A stretch of 64,000 bases of DNA, from contig JARFRB010000033.1 of assembly GCA_029287455.1 (NCBI GenBank), positions 1 through 64,000 of the forward strand. Direction: 5' to 3'. Position 1 is the stretch's first letter. Every line of letters starts with the position of its first letter. Made by a program: the position numbers and the translations under genes. Below are positions 16,756 to 25,195 of the stretch, piece after piece. The notes beneath the pieces are model-generated. The model was not told the DNA's origin, made no database searches, and saw nothing but the letters and a program-made list of their open reading frames with translations. The stretch is from Pelagibius litoralis (lineage in GTDB: Bacteria; Pseudomonadota; Alphaproteobacteria; Kiloniellales; DSM-21159).

Positions 16756-17552
16756 CACACCCTCCCCAGGGCGAAGCCCTTGGCGATGTAATTGCGCACG
16801 AAGTAGATGACGATGGCCCCCGGGATGATCGTCAAAACCCCGGCGGCCGCCAGCAAGCCAAGCTCGTAGCCCGCGCTTGACGCCGTTCGAGTCATGACCG
16901 CGGCGATGGGCTTGGCTTCCACCGCCGTCAGGGTCTTGGCCAACAGAAGCTCGACCCACGAGAACATGAAGCAGAAGAACGCGGCGACCCCCACACCGGC
17001 CTTGATGGTGGGAATGAAGACGGTCACGAAGAACCGCGGGAAGGAATAGCCGTCCACATAGGCCGTCTCGTCCAGTTCCTTGGGAACGCCCGACATGAAC
17101 CCTTCGAGAATCCACACGGCGAGTGGGATGTTGAACAGACAGTGCGCAAGCGCGACCGCCAAGTGCGTATCGAAAAGCCCCACCGCGGAGTAGAGCTGAA
17201 AGAACGGCAAGGCGAAGACGGCGGCGGGCGCCATGCGGTTTGTGAAGAGCCAGAAAAAGAGGTGCTTGTCCCCCAGGAAGCTAAAGCGCGAGAAGGCATA
17301 GGCCGCGGGCAAGGCCGCCGCCAAGGAAATCACCGTGTTCATGGACACGTAGATGATCGAGTTGATGTAGCCCCAGTACCAGGTCGGATCGGTGAAGATG
17401 GTGAGATAGTTGTCGAAGGTCCATTGTTGCGGGAACAGCGAGAACCCGCCCAGGATCTCGTTGGTCGTCTTGAAGCTCATGGCGACGAGCCAATAGATCG
17501 GCAGGAACAGGAAGATGATATAAAGCAGGGGAACGAGGCTGCGCGGTCTCAT
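16755..17552 (-). CDS. glpQ: Glycerol ABC transporter permease, GlpQ-like
   Basis: A 265-residue inner-membrane permease of the MalG type with about six transmembrane segments. The EAA-loop, which contacts the ATPase, is seen as VPKELDETAYVDGYSFPRFFVTVFIPTIKAG. Start is an ATG overlapping the stop of the glpP-like gene (ATGA). Assignment to glycerol rests on the gene set: glpR, glpD, a large binding protein, two ATPases, DUF2160 and divergent glpK, as in the GlpSTPQUV system described in Rhizobium leguminosarum. Confidence 0.9.
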   Translation of the reverse strand: MRPRSLVPLLYIIFLFLPIYWLVAMSFKTTNEILGGFSLFPQQWTFDNYLTIFTDPTWYWGYINSIIYVSMNTVISLAAALPAAYAFSRFSFLGDKHLFFWLFTNRMAPAAVFALPFFQLYSAVGLFDTHLAVALAHCLFNIPLAVWILEGFMSGVPKELDETAYVDGYSFPRFFVTVFIPTIKAGVGVAAFFCFMFSWVELLLAKTLTAVEAKPIAAVMTRTASSAGYELGLLAAAGVLTIIPGAIVIYFVRNYIAKGFALGRV

Positions 17553-18409
17553 GACTCGTCCTTCGTCATCAAGGTGTAGAAAAGCCAGGAAACCGCCAAG
17601 GTGATGGCGAAATAGATCAGGCTCATGGCCGCCGCGGGCCCAAGGTCGAATTGCCCCAGGGCCACCTTCACCAGATCGATGGACAGCAGCGTGGTCGAGT
17701 TACCGGGTCCGCCCCCGGTCAGGACGAAGGGCTCGGTATAGATGTTGAAGCTGTCCATAAAGCGCAGAAGAACGGCAATGGTCAGCACGCGCTTCATCTT
17801 GGGCAATTGTATGTAGCGGAACACGGACCAGTTCGACGCCCCATCGATCTTGGCGGCCTGATAATAGGCCTCGGGGATGGAGATCAAACCGGCGTAGGCG
17901 AGCAGAACCACCAGCGAGGTCCAGTGCCAGACATCCATCACAATGATCGTCGCCCAGGCGGCGACCGGGCTCTGGGTCATGTTGTAGTTGATGCCGAGGG
18001 TGGTGTTCAGCGTGTATCCCAAGAGGCCGATATCAGGCAGCGTGAAAATGTTCCACATCGCGCCCACCACGTTCCACGGAATGAGCAAGGGTAACGCCAT
18101 CAGCACCAGACAAACCGGCACCCAAATACCCTTCCGCGGCATCGCGAGCGCAATCGCGACCCCCAATGGCACCTCAATCGCCAGGATCGTCGCCGTGAAG
18201 AACAATTGGCGGCCCAGGGCGGCGTGGAATCTCTCCGAGCGCAGAATGTCCGAGAACCAACCCAGCCCGTGCCAGAAGAACTGATTGTTCCCGAAGGTCT
18301 CTTGAACCGAGTAGTTAACCACGGTCATCAAGGGGACAAGGGCGTTGAAGGCTACGAGCGCCAGCACCGGCAGCACGAACAGCCAGCCACGTTGAGTCTC
18401 GGTCTTCAT
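17549..18409 (-). CDS. glpP: Glycerol ABC transporter permease, GlpP-like
   Basis: A 286-residue MalF-type permease. The N-terminal membrane helix is WLFVLPVLALVAFNALVPLMTVVNYSVQE, and the EAA loop reads IPEAYYQAAKIDGASNWSVFRYIQLPKM. It pairs with the GlpQ-like protein to form the membrane channel for glycerol. It starts 2 bases after the stop of the glpT-like gene and its stop overlaps the next start, so the four genes are tightly coupled. Confidence 0.9.
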   Translation of the reverse strand: MKTETQRGWLFVLPVLALVAFNALVPLMTVVNYSVQETFGNNQFFWHGLGWFSDILRSERFHAALGRQLFFTATILAIEVPLGVAIALAMPRKGIWVPVCLVLMALPLLIPWNVVGAMWNIFTLPDIGLLGYTLNTTLGINYNMTQSPVAAWATIIVMDVWHWTSLVVLLAYAGLISIPEAYYQAAKIDGASNWSVFRYIQLPKMKRVLTIAVLLRFMDSFNIYTEPFVLTGGGPGNSTTLLSIDLVKVALGQFDLGPAAAMSLIYFAITLAVSWLFYTLMTKDES

Positions 18410-18411
18410 GG

Positions 18412-19482
18412 CTACCCTTTCTCCGTTGCGATCCAGCCGTCCGCGTAAACCCGCGTTTGCGCCGGCTCGAAGCCCAGATGCACCTCTTCACCCACCTGGG
18501 GCGGTTCCGAGGAAATGATCGCGTTGACGGTCTCGTCACCGGCGCGCGCCTCAACGACCGTATGGCGCCCGATATCGGCGACCCTCTCGATGACCGCCGG
18601 AATGCCTTCCGACTCGATCTTAACGAACTCGGGACGAACGCCGATCTCCATCCGCGCGCCTGAACCGGTGATGGGGCCTTCGAGCGCGACCGGGTGCCCG
18701 CGGAAAACAGCGCGCCCACCCGAAACCTCACAAGGCAGGATGTTCATGCCTGGCGAGCCGATGAAGTGACCAACGAAGGTATGCTGCGGCCGCTCGAACA
18801 GCTCGACCGGCGTCCCGATCTGCACGACCACCCCGTCCTGCATGACCACCACTTGATCGGCGAAAGTCAGGGCCTCTGTCTGATCGTGGGTGACGTATAT
18901 CATGGTGACAGCGATCCGCTGATGAAGCTCCTTGAGCTTCGAGCGCAGCTTCCATTTCAGCTCGGGGTCGATGACGGTCAGCGGTTTGTCGAACATGATG
19001 ACATTCACATCGTCGCGAACCAGCCCGCGGCCCATCGAAATCTTTTGCTTGTTGTCCGGCGCAAGATTCGAGGCGCGCACCTTGAGCCAATCGCCCAGTT
19101 CGAGCATCTCGGCGATCTCACGCACGCGGGTGTCCACAGCGTCATGCGCCACGCCGCGATTGCGCAAAGGAAAGGCCAGATTGTCGTAGACCGACATCGT
19201 GTCGTAGATCACTGGAAACTGGAACACCTGGGCAATATTGCGCTTGTCGGGCGGCAGGCTCGTCACGTCCTCGTCGTTGAACAGCACCTGGCCCTCGCTT
19301 GGCACCAAAAGGCCGGAGATGATGTTGAGTAGCGTGGACTTGCCGCAGCCCGACGGGCCAAGCAGCGCGTAGGCGCCGCCATCCGCCCACTCCAGGTCGA
19401 TCTCCTTCAAGGCGTAATCCTCGGGCGACGAGGGCGCCTTCATGTAGCTATGCCGCAGCTTCCTGAGCGCGATTCTAGACAT
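18412..19482 (-). CDS. glpT: Glycerol ABC transporter ATP-binding protein, GlpT-like, with degenerate catalytic motifs
   Basis: A 356-residue MalK-type ATPase with a C-terminal TOBE-like domain. Walker A is good (GPSGCGKST) and the switch His is present (YVTHDQTEAL). The ABC signature is not LSGGQ but LAPDNKQKISMGRGL. The Walker B region reads VIMFDKPLTVID, so the catalytic Glu (normally DEP) is Lys. The signature change appears to be common in GlpT relatives; the Glu-to-Lys change is unexpected and equals a single G-to-A difference in the codon. It overlaps the upstream glpS-like gene by 8 bases. The partner GlpS-like ATPase carries the complementary intact signature. Confidence 0.9.
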   Translation of the reverse strand: MSRIALRKLRHSYMKAPSSPEDYALKEIDLEWADGGAYALLGPSGCGKSTLLNIISGLLVPSEGQVLFNDEDVTSLPPDKRNIAQVFQFPVIYDTMSVYDNLAFPLRNRGVAHDAVDTRVREIAEMLELGDWLKVRASNLAPDNKQKISMGRGLVRDDVNVIMFDKPLTVIDPELKWKLRSKLKELHQRIAVTMIYVTHDQTEALTFADQVVVMQDGVVVQIGTPVELFERPQHTFVGHFIGSPGMNILPCEVSGGRAVFRGHPVALEGPITGSGARMEIGVRPEFVKIESEGIPAVIERVADIGRHTVVEARAGDETVNAIISSEPPQVGEEVHLGFEPAQTRVYADGWIATEKG

Positions 19483-20557
19483 GATCGCGCCCCTTAGCCG
19501 CCAGTTCGCCGTTCTCGGCGAAGTAAAAGCACTGACCAGGGATCATGTGGAACTCATGCTCCTCGCCAACCCGATATGCATGGATCCCGGTTGCCAGACT
19601 TACCCACGTCTGCTCCCCGATCGCGAAGTGCGCGATGCTCTCGGACCCGCTGAGCTCGGTGATCTGGACCCGCCCGCGAAGTGCAACCGAGCGGTCGAGG
19701 GGCTCCGTCGGGGTGACGAAGTGCGGCCGGATTCCCACGGTGTAACTCCCGTCCGGAAGCGCCGCCGCTTTCTCGAACACGGTCCAGCTCAAATGCTCGC
19801 CCAGGAAGACGCGGTCGCCGCGTTTCGTCACCGGCGCGAGATTGATCGGCGGGTCCGAGAAGACCCGCGCCGACGTCAGGTTCGAAGGGGTTCGATAAAT
19901 CTCCGTCGTCCCGCCCATTTGGGTAATCCGCCCCTCATAGACCAAGGCGGTCCGCCCGCCGAGCAGAAGTGCTTCGGTCGGCTCGGAAGTCGCATAGATG
20001 ACCACCGTGCCCCGGCCGCTGAGAAGCGCCGGCAACTGCTCGCGCAGTTCTTCGCGCAGTTTGTAGTCGAGATTGGCCAGGGGCTCGTCCAGAAAAATCG
20101 CCTTCGATTTTTTCACGATCGCCCGGGCGAGAGCCGTGCGCTGCTGCTGGCCACCGGAGAGTTCTTGCGGCCTGCGCTTCAGCATGGGGCCAAGCTGGAG
20201 AATATTAGCGGCCTCCTCCACACGGGCTTCGACCTCGGATTTGGCGATACCTTGAACGCGAAGCGGAGACGCGATGTTCTCGAAAACCGTCATGTGGGGA
20301 TAATTGACGAAGAACTGATGGACGAGCGCGATGTTACGCTTTTGCGGACTGACACCGGTGACGTTATCGCCATCGACCCAGACCTCGCCGCTGCTGGGCT
20401 TTTCCAGCCCGGCCATGAGCTTGATCAGCGTTGACTTGCCAGCGTTCGTCGCGCCGAGGAGGATGTTGAAGCCGCCGACATCGAACGAGATGCTCGTCTC
20501 GTAGATGTGGGTTTCGCCCCCGACTTTCTTCGTAACGTTCCTGAGTTCGAGCGACAT
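19475..20557 (-). CDS. glpS: Glycerol ABC transporter ATP-binding protein, GlpS-like
   Basis: A 360-residue ATPase: Walker A GATNAGKST (slightly unusual), intact signature ELSGGQQQRTALARAIV, intact Walker B AIFLDEPLANLD, but the switch-loop His is missing (YATSEPTEAL where most have THDQ). A regulatory C-terminal domain follows (about residues 240-360). With the GlpT-like protein it would form an asymmetric heterodimer. The ATG at 20557 is used because it precedes the conserved MSLELRNVTKK start; an upstream in-frame ATG at 20578 lacks support. It is separated from the binding-protein gene by a 127-base gap with a strong stem-loop. Confidence 0.9.
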   Translation of the reverse strand: MSLELRNVTKKVGGETHIYETSISFDVGGFNILLGATNAGKSTLIKLMAGLEKPSSGEVWVDGDNVTGVSPQKRNIALVHQFFVNYPHMTVFENIASPLRVQGIAKSEVEARVEEAANILQLGPMLKRRPQELSGGQQQRTALARAIVKKSKAIFLDEPLANLDYKLREELREQLPALLSGRGTVVIYATSEPTEALLLGGRTALVYEGRITQMGGTTEIYRTPSNLTSARVFSDPPINLAPVTKRGDRVFLGEHLSWTVFEKAAALPDGSYTVGIRPHFVTPTEPLDRSVALRGRVQITELSGSESIAHFAIGEQTWVSLATGIHAYRVGEEHEFHMIPGQCFYFAENGELAAKGRDHV

Positions 20558-20629
20558 GTCCGCACCCCGACAGATCACGCGCCGTTTCAGGCGTGTCAGC
20601 TACCGGTCCATAAATTCTTGATCGGAGTG

Positions 20630-20655
20630 GCCGGGGCGCCCCAAGGCGCCCCGGC
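20630..20655 (-). promoter_or_regulatory. Strong intercistronic stem-loop between glpV-like and glpS-like genes
   Basis: An 11-bp GC stem (GCCGGGGCGCC / GGCGCCCCGGC) with a 4-base loop follows the binding-protein stop within the minus-strand transcript. There is no T-run on that strand, so it is unlikely to be a full terminator. By analogy with the malE-malF region, such hairpins protect the upstream message from 3' decay or cause partial termination. This would give more binding protein than ATPase or permease. Confidence 0.65.
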
Positions 20656-20684
20656 GCACTAATTTGGATCCTTCAGCGGATCGC

Positions 20685-22421
20685 TTATTGGGCCCAACGT
20701 TCGACAAGCTTGTCGTAGTTGACCGTCTCGCCCTGGGGCTTCTCGTTGTCGAGCTTCGCCTTGGGGCCGTCCGGCTTGCCCAGCCACTCGGCCGGATCGA
20801 TCGGATCGTTCAGGCGCGGGCCGCAGCCGCCGTAGACGCCGGCCGCTTCGTCGGCCTGCTGCATACGAGCCATGACCAGGTCCATCTCCTCGGCCAAGCG
20901 GTCCATGGCTTCCTGCGGGGTGAAGGCACCGGAGTTCACGTCCCCGATCTGCTGCCACCAGATCTGCGCCAGCTTCGGGTAGTCCGGTACGTTGATCCCC
21001 GTCGGCGACCAGCGCACACGGTCCGGGCTGCGGTAGAACTCAACCAGCCCGCCAAGGTAAGGCGCACGCTCGGTGAAGCTTTCATGCCGGACAGTGCTGT
21101 CGCGGATGAAGGTCAGCCCGACGTGGCTCTTGGCCGTGTCGACAGTCTTCGAGGTCACGAACTGAGCGTAAAGCCACGCGGCCTTCGCACGATCCTCGGG
21201 CGTGGACTTCAGGAAGGTCCAGGAACCGGCATCCTGATAACCAACCTTCTGTCCTTCCTGCCAATAGGGACCGTGGGGCGAAGGCGCCATCCGCCAAAGC
21301 GGGGTGCCGTCTTCGGCCACGGTGTTGTTGCCCTCGGACTTCGGCTTCACCATGTCGGCGGTGAAGGCGGTGTACCAGAAGATCTGCTGGGCCACGTTGC
21401 CTTGGCTCAGCGCCGGCAGCGACTGATAGAAGTCGTAGCTCGCCGCCCCCGGAGGCGCGTACTTGCGAAGCCACTCGTCCCACTTGCGGATCGCGTAGAC
21501 GGCCGCCGGGCCATTGGCCTCGCCGCCGCGGCTCACCGAAGCACCAGCCGGGTTACAGGAACCCGCTTCCATGCGGATGCCCCACTCGTCGATCGGAACG
21601 CCGTTCGGCTCGCCCTGCGTGCCCGCGCCGGCCATGGCGAGCCAAGCGTCGGTCATGCGCCAGCCAAGGTCGGGCGCGCGCTTGCCGTAGTCCATGTGGC
21701 CATAGACACGCACGCCGTCGATCTCCTTAACGTGGTCCGTGAAGAACTCGGCGATATCTTCGTAAGCGGACCAGTTCACCGGCACGCCAAGATCGTAGCC
21801 ATAGAGTTCCTTGAACTTGGCCTGAAGATCCTCGCGGTCGAACCAGTCTTTGCGGAACCAATAGAGGTTCGCGAACTGCTGGTCGGGAAGCTGATAGAGC
21901 TTGCCGTCCGGACCGGTGGTGAAGCTGCGGCCCATGAAGTCCTCGACATCCAGGCCCGGGTTCGTCACGTCGGCCCAGGGCCCATCCATCATGTCGCTCA
22001 GGGGATAGGCGAGCTGCAGGCGCGCGTGGGTCCCGATCAGATCGCTATCGTTAATGTAGCCATCATAGAGATTACGCTGGGTCTGCATCTGAGTCTGCAC
22101 GGCCTGGACGACTTCGCCCTCGCCGAGAAGCTGATGGTTCACCTTGATGCCAGTGATTTCCTCAAAGGCTTTGGTCAGCGTTTCCGACTCGTAGGTGTGC
22201 GTCGGAATCGTCTCCGACAACACGTTGATTTCCATTCCGGCAAAAGGTTGGGCCGCGTCGATGAACCATTGCATTTCTGCAAGCTGTTCATCACGGCTCA
22301 GCACGGATGGCTGGAATTCGTTATCTACCCATTTCTCAGCCGCCGCCATGTCCGCCATGGCGCTCGGCGAGGCTGCGATCACGGCTATTGCCGCTACCGC
22401 GCAGCAAAGACTGTTCCGCAT
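20685..22421 (-). CDS. glpV: Glycerol ABC transporter periplasmic binding protein, GlpV-like
   Basis: A 578-residue exported binding protein, long for the class as is usual for GlpV. The signal peptide is MRNSLCCAVAAIAVIAASPSAMA. The early mature region has INVLSETIPTHTYESETLTKAFEEITGIKV, typical of MalE-like folds, and the later segments are rich in Trp/Tyr as in sugar and polyol binders. It is encoded between glpD and the ATPase genes. In the rhizobial arrangement I recall, the binding-protein gene comes last; here it precedes the membrane components. It is likely co-transcribed with glpD, after a 158-base gap. Confidence 0.9.
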   Translation of the reverse strand: MRNSLCCAVAAIAVIAASPSAMADMAAAEKWVDNEFQPSVLSRDEQLAEMQWFIDAAQPFAGMEINVLSETIPTHTYESETLTKAFEEITGIKVNHQLLGEGEVVQAVQTQMQTQRNLYDGYINDSDLIGTHARLQLAYPLSDMMDGPWADVTNPGLDVEDFMGRSFTTGPDGKLYQLPDQQFANLYWFRKDWFDREDLQAKFKELYGYDLGVPVNWSAYEDIAEFFTDHVKEIDGVRVYGHMDYGKRAPDLGWRMTDAWLAMAGAGTQGEPNGVPIDEWGIRMEAGSCNPAGASVSRGGEANGPAAVYAIRKWDEWLRKYAPPGAASYDFYQSLPALSQGNVAQQIFWYTAFTADMVKPKSEGNNTVAEDGTPLWRMAPSPHGPYWQEGQKVGYQDAGSWTFLKSTPEDRAKAAWLYAQFVTSKTVDTAKSHVGLTFIRDSTVRHESFTERAPYLGGLVEFYRSPDRVRWSPTGINVPDYPKLAQIWWQQIGDVNSGAFTPQEAMDRLAEEMDLVMARMQQADEAAGVYGGCGPRLNDPIDPAEWLGKPDGPKAKLDNEKPQGETVNYDKLVERWAQ

Positions 22422-22579
22422 CCTGTTCCTCCCTGATTAGGTGTGTTGATCGCTGTCTCATGCAGCAAGAGATTGTTGGTACCGCCGCGGCGGCGTGTCA
22501 ACGAAACAAAGTCAATTCGGTGTGGTCCGGGCGGCCCTCCCCTTTAGCTGTTGAAACTCTCGATGTCGCAATCTCGGTC

Positions 22580-24127
22580 TCATCGCGCGGCCGCCTGGCC
22601 CAACGGGCTCGTCCGCGCATGATCGAGGTAACCGGTGAGGCGCCCCTCGGTGCCGTCCGGCACGTGCAGGCCCAGCTTCGAACGGCGCCAGAGGATGTCA
22701 TCGGCTGTCATTGCCCACTCGGCCCGGCGCAGATAATCGACCTCCGCGCGATAAAGCCCGCCGCCCAGGTCCTCGCCCAGATCCGATAGCCGCCGCGCCC
22801 CGGACAGCAGGTCATCGACCCTCGTGCCATAGGCGCGCAGATAACGACGCAAAAGAGGCCCGGGCAGCCACTCCAGATCCTTCGTGCGCGCCGCCAGATA
22901 AGCGTTGAAATCCGCGCCAGGCATATCGCCACCCGGAAGGACAGCGGATTTCGTCCACTCCCCTTGCGTAAAGCCAAGATGCGGACGCAGCTTCTCCATG
23001 GCGTGCTCGGCCAGCTTGCGATAGGTCGTGATCTTGCCGCCGAAGATAGACAGTAGAGCCGCTTGGCCCTCTGGTGCATCCACATCAAAGACGTAATCGC
23101 GCGTGACCGCCGAGACGTTCGCGCTGGCGTCGTCGTAAAGTGGGCGCACCCCCGAATAGCTCCAAACCGCCTGCTCGGGACTAATTGGAGTCCTAAGGTA
23201 GCGGTTTATCGCGCGGCAGATGTAGTCAGCCTCGGCGGGGGAAATCGCCACCGCTCCCGGATCGCCCTCGTAGCCTTCGTCAGTGGTCCCGACCAGAGAG
23301 AAATCACCTTCGTAAGGGATGACGAAAACGATCCGCCGGTCGTCGTTTTGAAAGATGTAGGCCTGGTCGCCGTCGTAGAGCTTCGGGACGACCAAATGGC
23401 TGCCCTTGACCAGGCGCAAGCCGCTTGGCTTGTTCACGCCGGCGACCTTTCCAAGCACCTCCGTGACCCAGGGACCGGCCGCGTTCACAATGGCCCGAGC
23501 GGAGACGTTGTGAACCGATCCGTCCGCATCCTGAAGCGTGGCCAGCCAAATCCCGCCTTCCCGCCAAGCTGCGACACAGCGCGTGCGCGTGAGCACCCTC
23601 GCGCCCCGCGCCGCGGCATCCATGGCGTTGAGCACGACCAGCCGAGAATCCTCAACCCAGCAATCGGAATATTCGAAAGCTTTGCGAAGATCGCTTTTTA
23701 AAGGCGCGCCGACCGAATCACGGGAAAGGTTGACCGAGCGCGAGCCAGGCAAACGCTTGCGGCCGCCGAGATGGTCATAAAGGAAAAGCCCAAGCCGTAC
23801 CATCCAAGCAGGGCGCAAGCTCGATTCATGAGGAAGGACGAAGCGCAACGGCCAGATGATATGAGGCGCTGCCTCCAGCAACACCTCCCGCTCGATCAGG
23901 GCTTCGCGCACTAGGCGGAATTCGTAGTACTCGAGGTAGCGCAGGCCACCGTGGATTAGCTTAGTGGACGCCGAAGAGGTTGCATGGCCCAGGTCTTCGG
24001 CCTCGCAAAGCGTCACCGACAACCCGCGCCCCGCGGCATCGCGCGCGATGCCCGCGCCGTTGATGCCACCACCAACGACCAGCAAGTCAATCTGGCCGGA
24101 ACCTTCGGACACCTCGCCTCCCTCCAT
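22580..24127 (-). CDS. glpD: Glycerol-3-phosphate dehydrogenase (FAD-dependent, aerobic type)
   Basis: About 515 residues. The N-terminal FAD-binding motif is DLLVVGGGINGAGIARDAAGRGL, then SSASTKLIHGGLRYLE (family signature), the mid-chain SGVRPLYDD block, and the C-terminal LSIFGGKITTYRKLAEHAM. It oxidises glycerol-3-phosphate to dihydroxyacetone phosphate at the inner membrane, passing electrons to quinone, and so completes the pathway started by the uptake system and glpK. Start is uncertain: ATG at 24127 is given, but a GTG at 24112 has the better GGAGGGAGG ribosome-binding site and would start VSEGSGQIDLL. It follows glpR after a gap with a candidate operator. Confidence 0.94.
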   Translation of the reverse strand: MEGGEVSEGSGQIDLLVVGGGINGAGIARDAAGRGLSVTLCEAEDLGHATSSASTKLIHGGLRYLEYYEFRLVREALIEREVLLEAAPHIIWPLRFVLPHESSLRPAWMVRLGLFLYDHLGGRKRLPGSRSVNLSRDSVGAPLKSDLRKAFEYSDCWVEDSRLVVLNAMDAAARGARVLTRTRCVAAWREGGIWLATLQDADGSVHNVSARAIVNAAGPWVTEVLGKVAGVNKPSGLRLVKGSHLVVPKLYDGDQAYIFQNDDRRIVFVIPYEGDFSLVGTTDEGYEGDPGAVAISPAEADYICRAINRYLRTPISPEQAVWSYSGVRPLYDDASANVSAVTRDYVFDVDAPEGQAALLSIFGGKITTYRKLAEHAMEKLRPHLGFTQGEWTKSAVLPGGDMPGADFNAYLAARTKDLEWLPGPLLRRYLRAYGTRVDDLLSGARRLSDLGEDLGGGLYRAEVDYLRRAEWAMTADDILWRRSKLGLHVPDGTEGRLTGYLDHARTSPLGQAAAR

Positions 24128-24176
24128 CCGGGCCCAATGAACCCTCGCAAAGGACCCTTGCGGCGTTTTCACTGAT

Positions 24177-24215
24177 TTTCGATTTCGATGATAAACGAAA
24201 ATTTTAATTTCGAAA
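24177..24215. promoter_or_regulatory. Candidate GlpR operator / glpD promoter region
   Basis: An AT-rich stretch between glpR and glpD with repeated TTTCG/CGAAA half-sites: TTTCG at 24177-24181 and 24183-24187, CGAAA at 24196-24200, and the palindrome TTTCGAAA at 24208-24215. Read on the minus strand, it contains the inverted pair TTTCG-N8-CGAAA. DeoR-type glycerol repressors recognise TTCG/CGAA-like half-sites, so this is a reasonable operator for the adjacent repressor. The glpD and transport operon would then have its own promoter here. Confidence 0.5.
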
Positions 24216-24236
24216 GTGAAAATTGCGCGCTTTCGC

Positions 24237-25037
24237 TTAAGCGGTCGCCGCCGTCCCGCTTTCGGCGGAATCCGCCGCGCCGCTGTAGACCGCGACCCCG
24301 GCGGCCTCCAGCATGGCGCCCATCTCCGCCGAGGGGGCGCGGTCGGTGAAAAGCGAGTGAATCTGGTCGACGTGCCCGAGCCTCACCATGGCATCTCGGC
24401 CAAACTTCGTGTGATCGGCCACCAGACAGACTTCCCGCGAGTTCTCGATGATCGCCTGCGCCACCCGGACTTCCCGGTAATCGAAGTCCAGTAAGGAGCC
24501 GTCCAAATCGATTCCGCTGATACCGATGATCCCGTAGTCCAGCTTGAACTGTTTGACGAAGTCGATTGCGGCCTCGCCCACGATTCCGCGGTCGCGGCTG
24601 CGTACAAGACCGCCCGCCACGATGATCTCGAAGCCGGGATTTCCGCATAAGATATTCGCAACGTTGAGATTATTCGTGATCACCCGCAATCCTTCATGCG
24701 CCACGAGCGCTTGGGCAACCGCCTCTGTGGTTGTTCCGATATTAAGGAACAAAGACGCCCGATCGGGAATATGCGCCGCGGCCAACTCGGCGATGCTCCG
24801 TTTCTCCTCGGGCATGGTCACCTGCCGGGCATCATAGGGCGTGTTTTCCACGCTGGACGGCAAGCCGGCACCGCCATGATAGCGGCGCAAAAGCTCGCGT
24901 GCGCAAAGTTCGTTGATGTCGCGCCGGATCGTCTGTGGCGTTACGGAGAAGCGCTCCGCCAACTCGTCGATACTGACGAAACCTTGGCCGTGAACCAAAG
25001 TCATGATGCGGGTCTGGCGCGCCGAAATCTCTGCCAT
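24237..25037 (-). CDS. glpR: DeoR-family transcriptional repressor of glycerol genes
   Basis: A 266-residue DeoR/GlpR protein. The N-terminal HTH reads TRIMTLVHGQGFVSIDELAERFSVTPQTIRRDINELC, followed by LLRRYHGGA, the usual hinge. The effector-binding domain has the phosphosugar-isomerase-like motif LFLNIGTTTEAVAQAL and the GISGIDLDGSLLDFDYREVRVAQAII block typical of GlpR. Glycerol-3-phosphate is the expected inducer. The ATG at 25037 has an AGGAA site upstream; longer starts would add an unlikely leader. It is divergent from glpK, 158 bases away. Confidence 0.92.
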   Translation of the reverse strand: MAEISARQTRIMTLVHGQGFVSIDELAERFSVTPQTIRRDINELCARELLRRYHGGAGLPSSVENTPYDARQVTMPEEKRSIAELAAAHIPDRASLFLNIGTTTEAVAQALVAHEGLRVITNNLNVANILCGNPGFEIIVAGGLVRSRDRGIVGEAAIDFVKQFKLDYGIIGISGIDLDGSLLDFDYREVRVAQAIIENSREVCLVADHTKFGRDAMVRLGHVDQIHSLFTDRAPSAEMGAMLEAAGVAVYSGAADSAESGTAATA

Positions 25038-25079
25038 TGGATTCCTGATTTTTACCCGGACACCCGTATTCTGCCGATG

Positions 25080-25091
25080 TTCATATGTGAA
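25080..25091. promoter_or_regulatory. Near-palindrome TTCATATGTGAA in the glpR-glpK intergenic region
   Basis: A 12-base imperfect palindrome (arms TTCA/TGAA) in the AT-rich middle of the 158-base gap between divergent glpR and glpK. It could be a regulator site shared by both promoters, but it lacks the TTTCG half-sites seen at 24177-24215. Its connection to GlpR is therefore uncertain. Confidence 0.3.
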
Positions 25092-25195
25092 AGTCAAATC
25101 GGCGAAAGGAGCTAGCGTCCCCTTGGCGTGCCTGCTATTCAAAATGCGAAGGTGGCGCCAAGCCGCTCGCAAGCAAGCTCACGAAGGGGGGACCA

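Noticed and set aside
20664-22436. 590-residue open frame on the plus strand
   Set aside because: It lies wholly opposite the binding-protein gene, which has a signal peptide and fits the operon. The plus-strand product is Arg/His/Val-rich and featureless.
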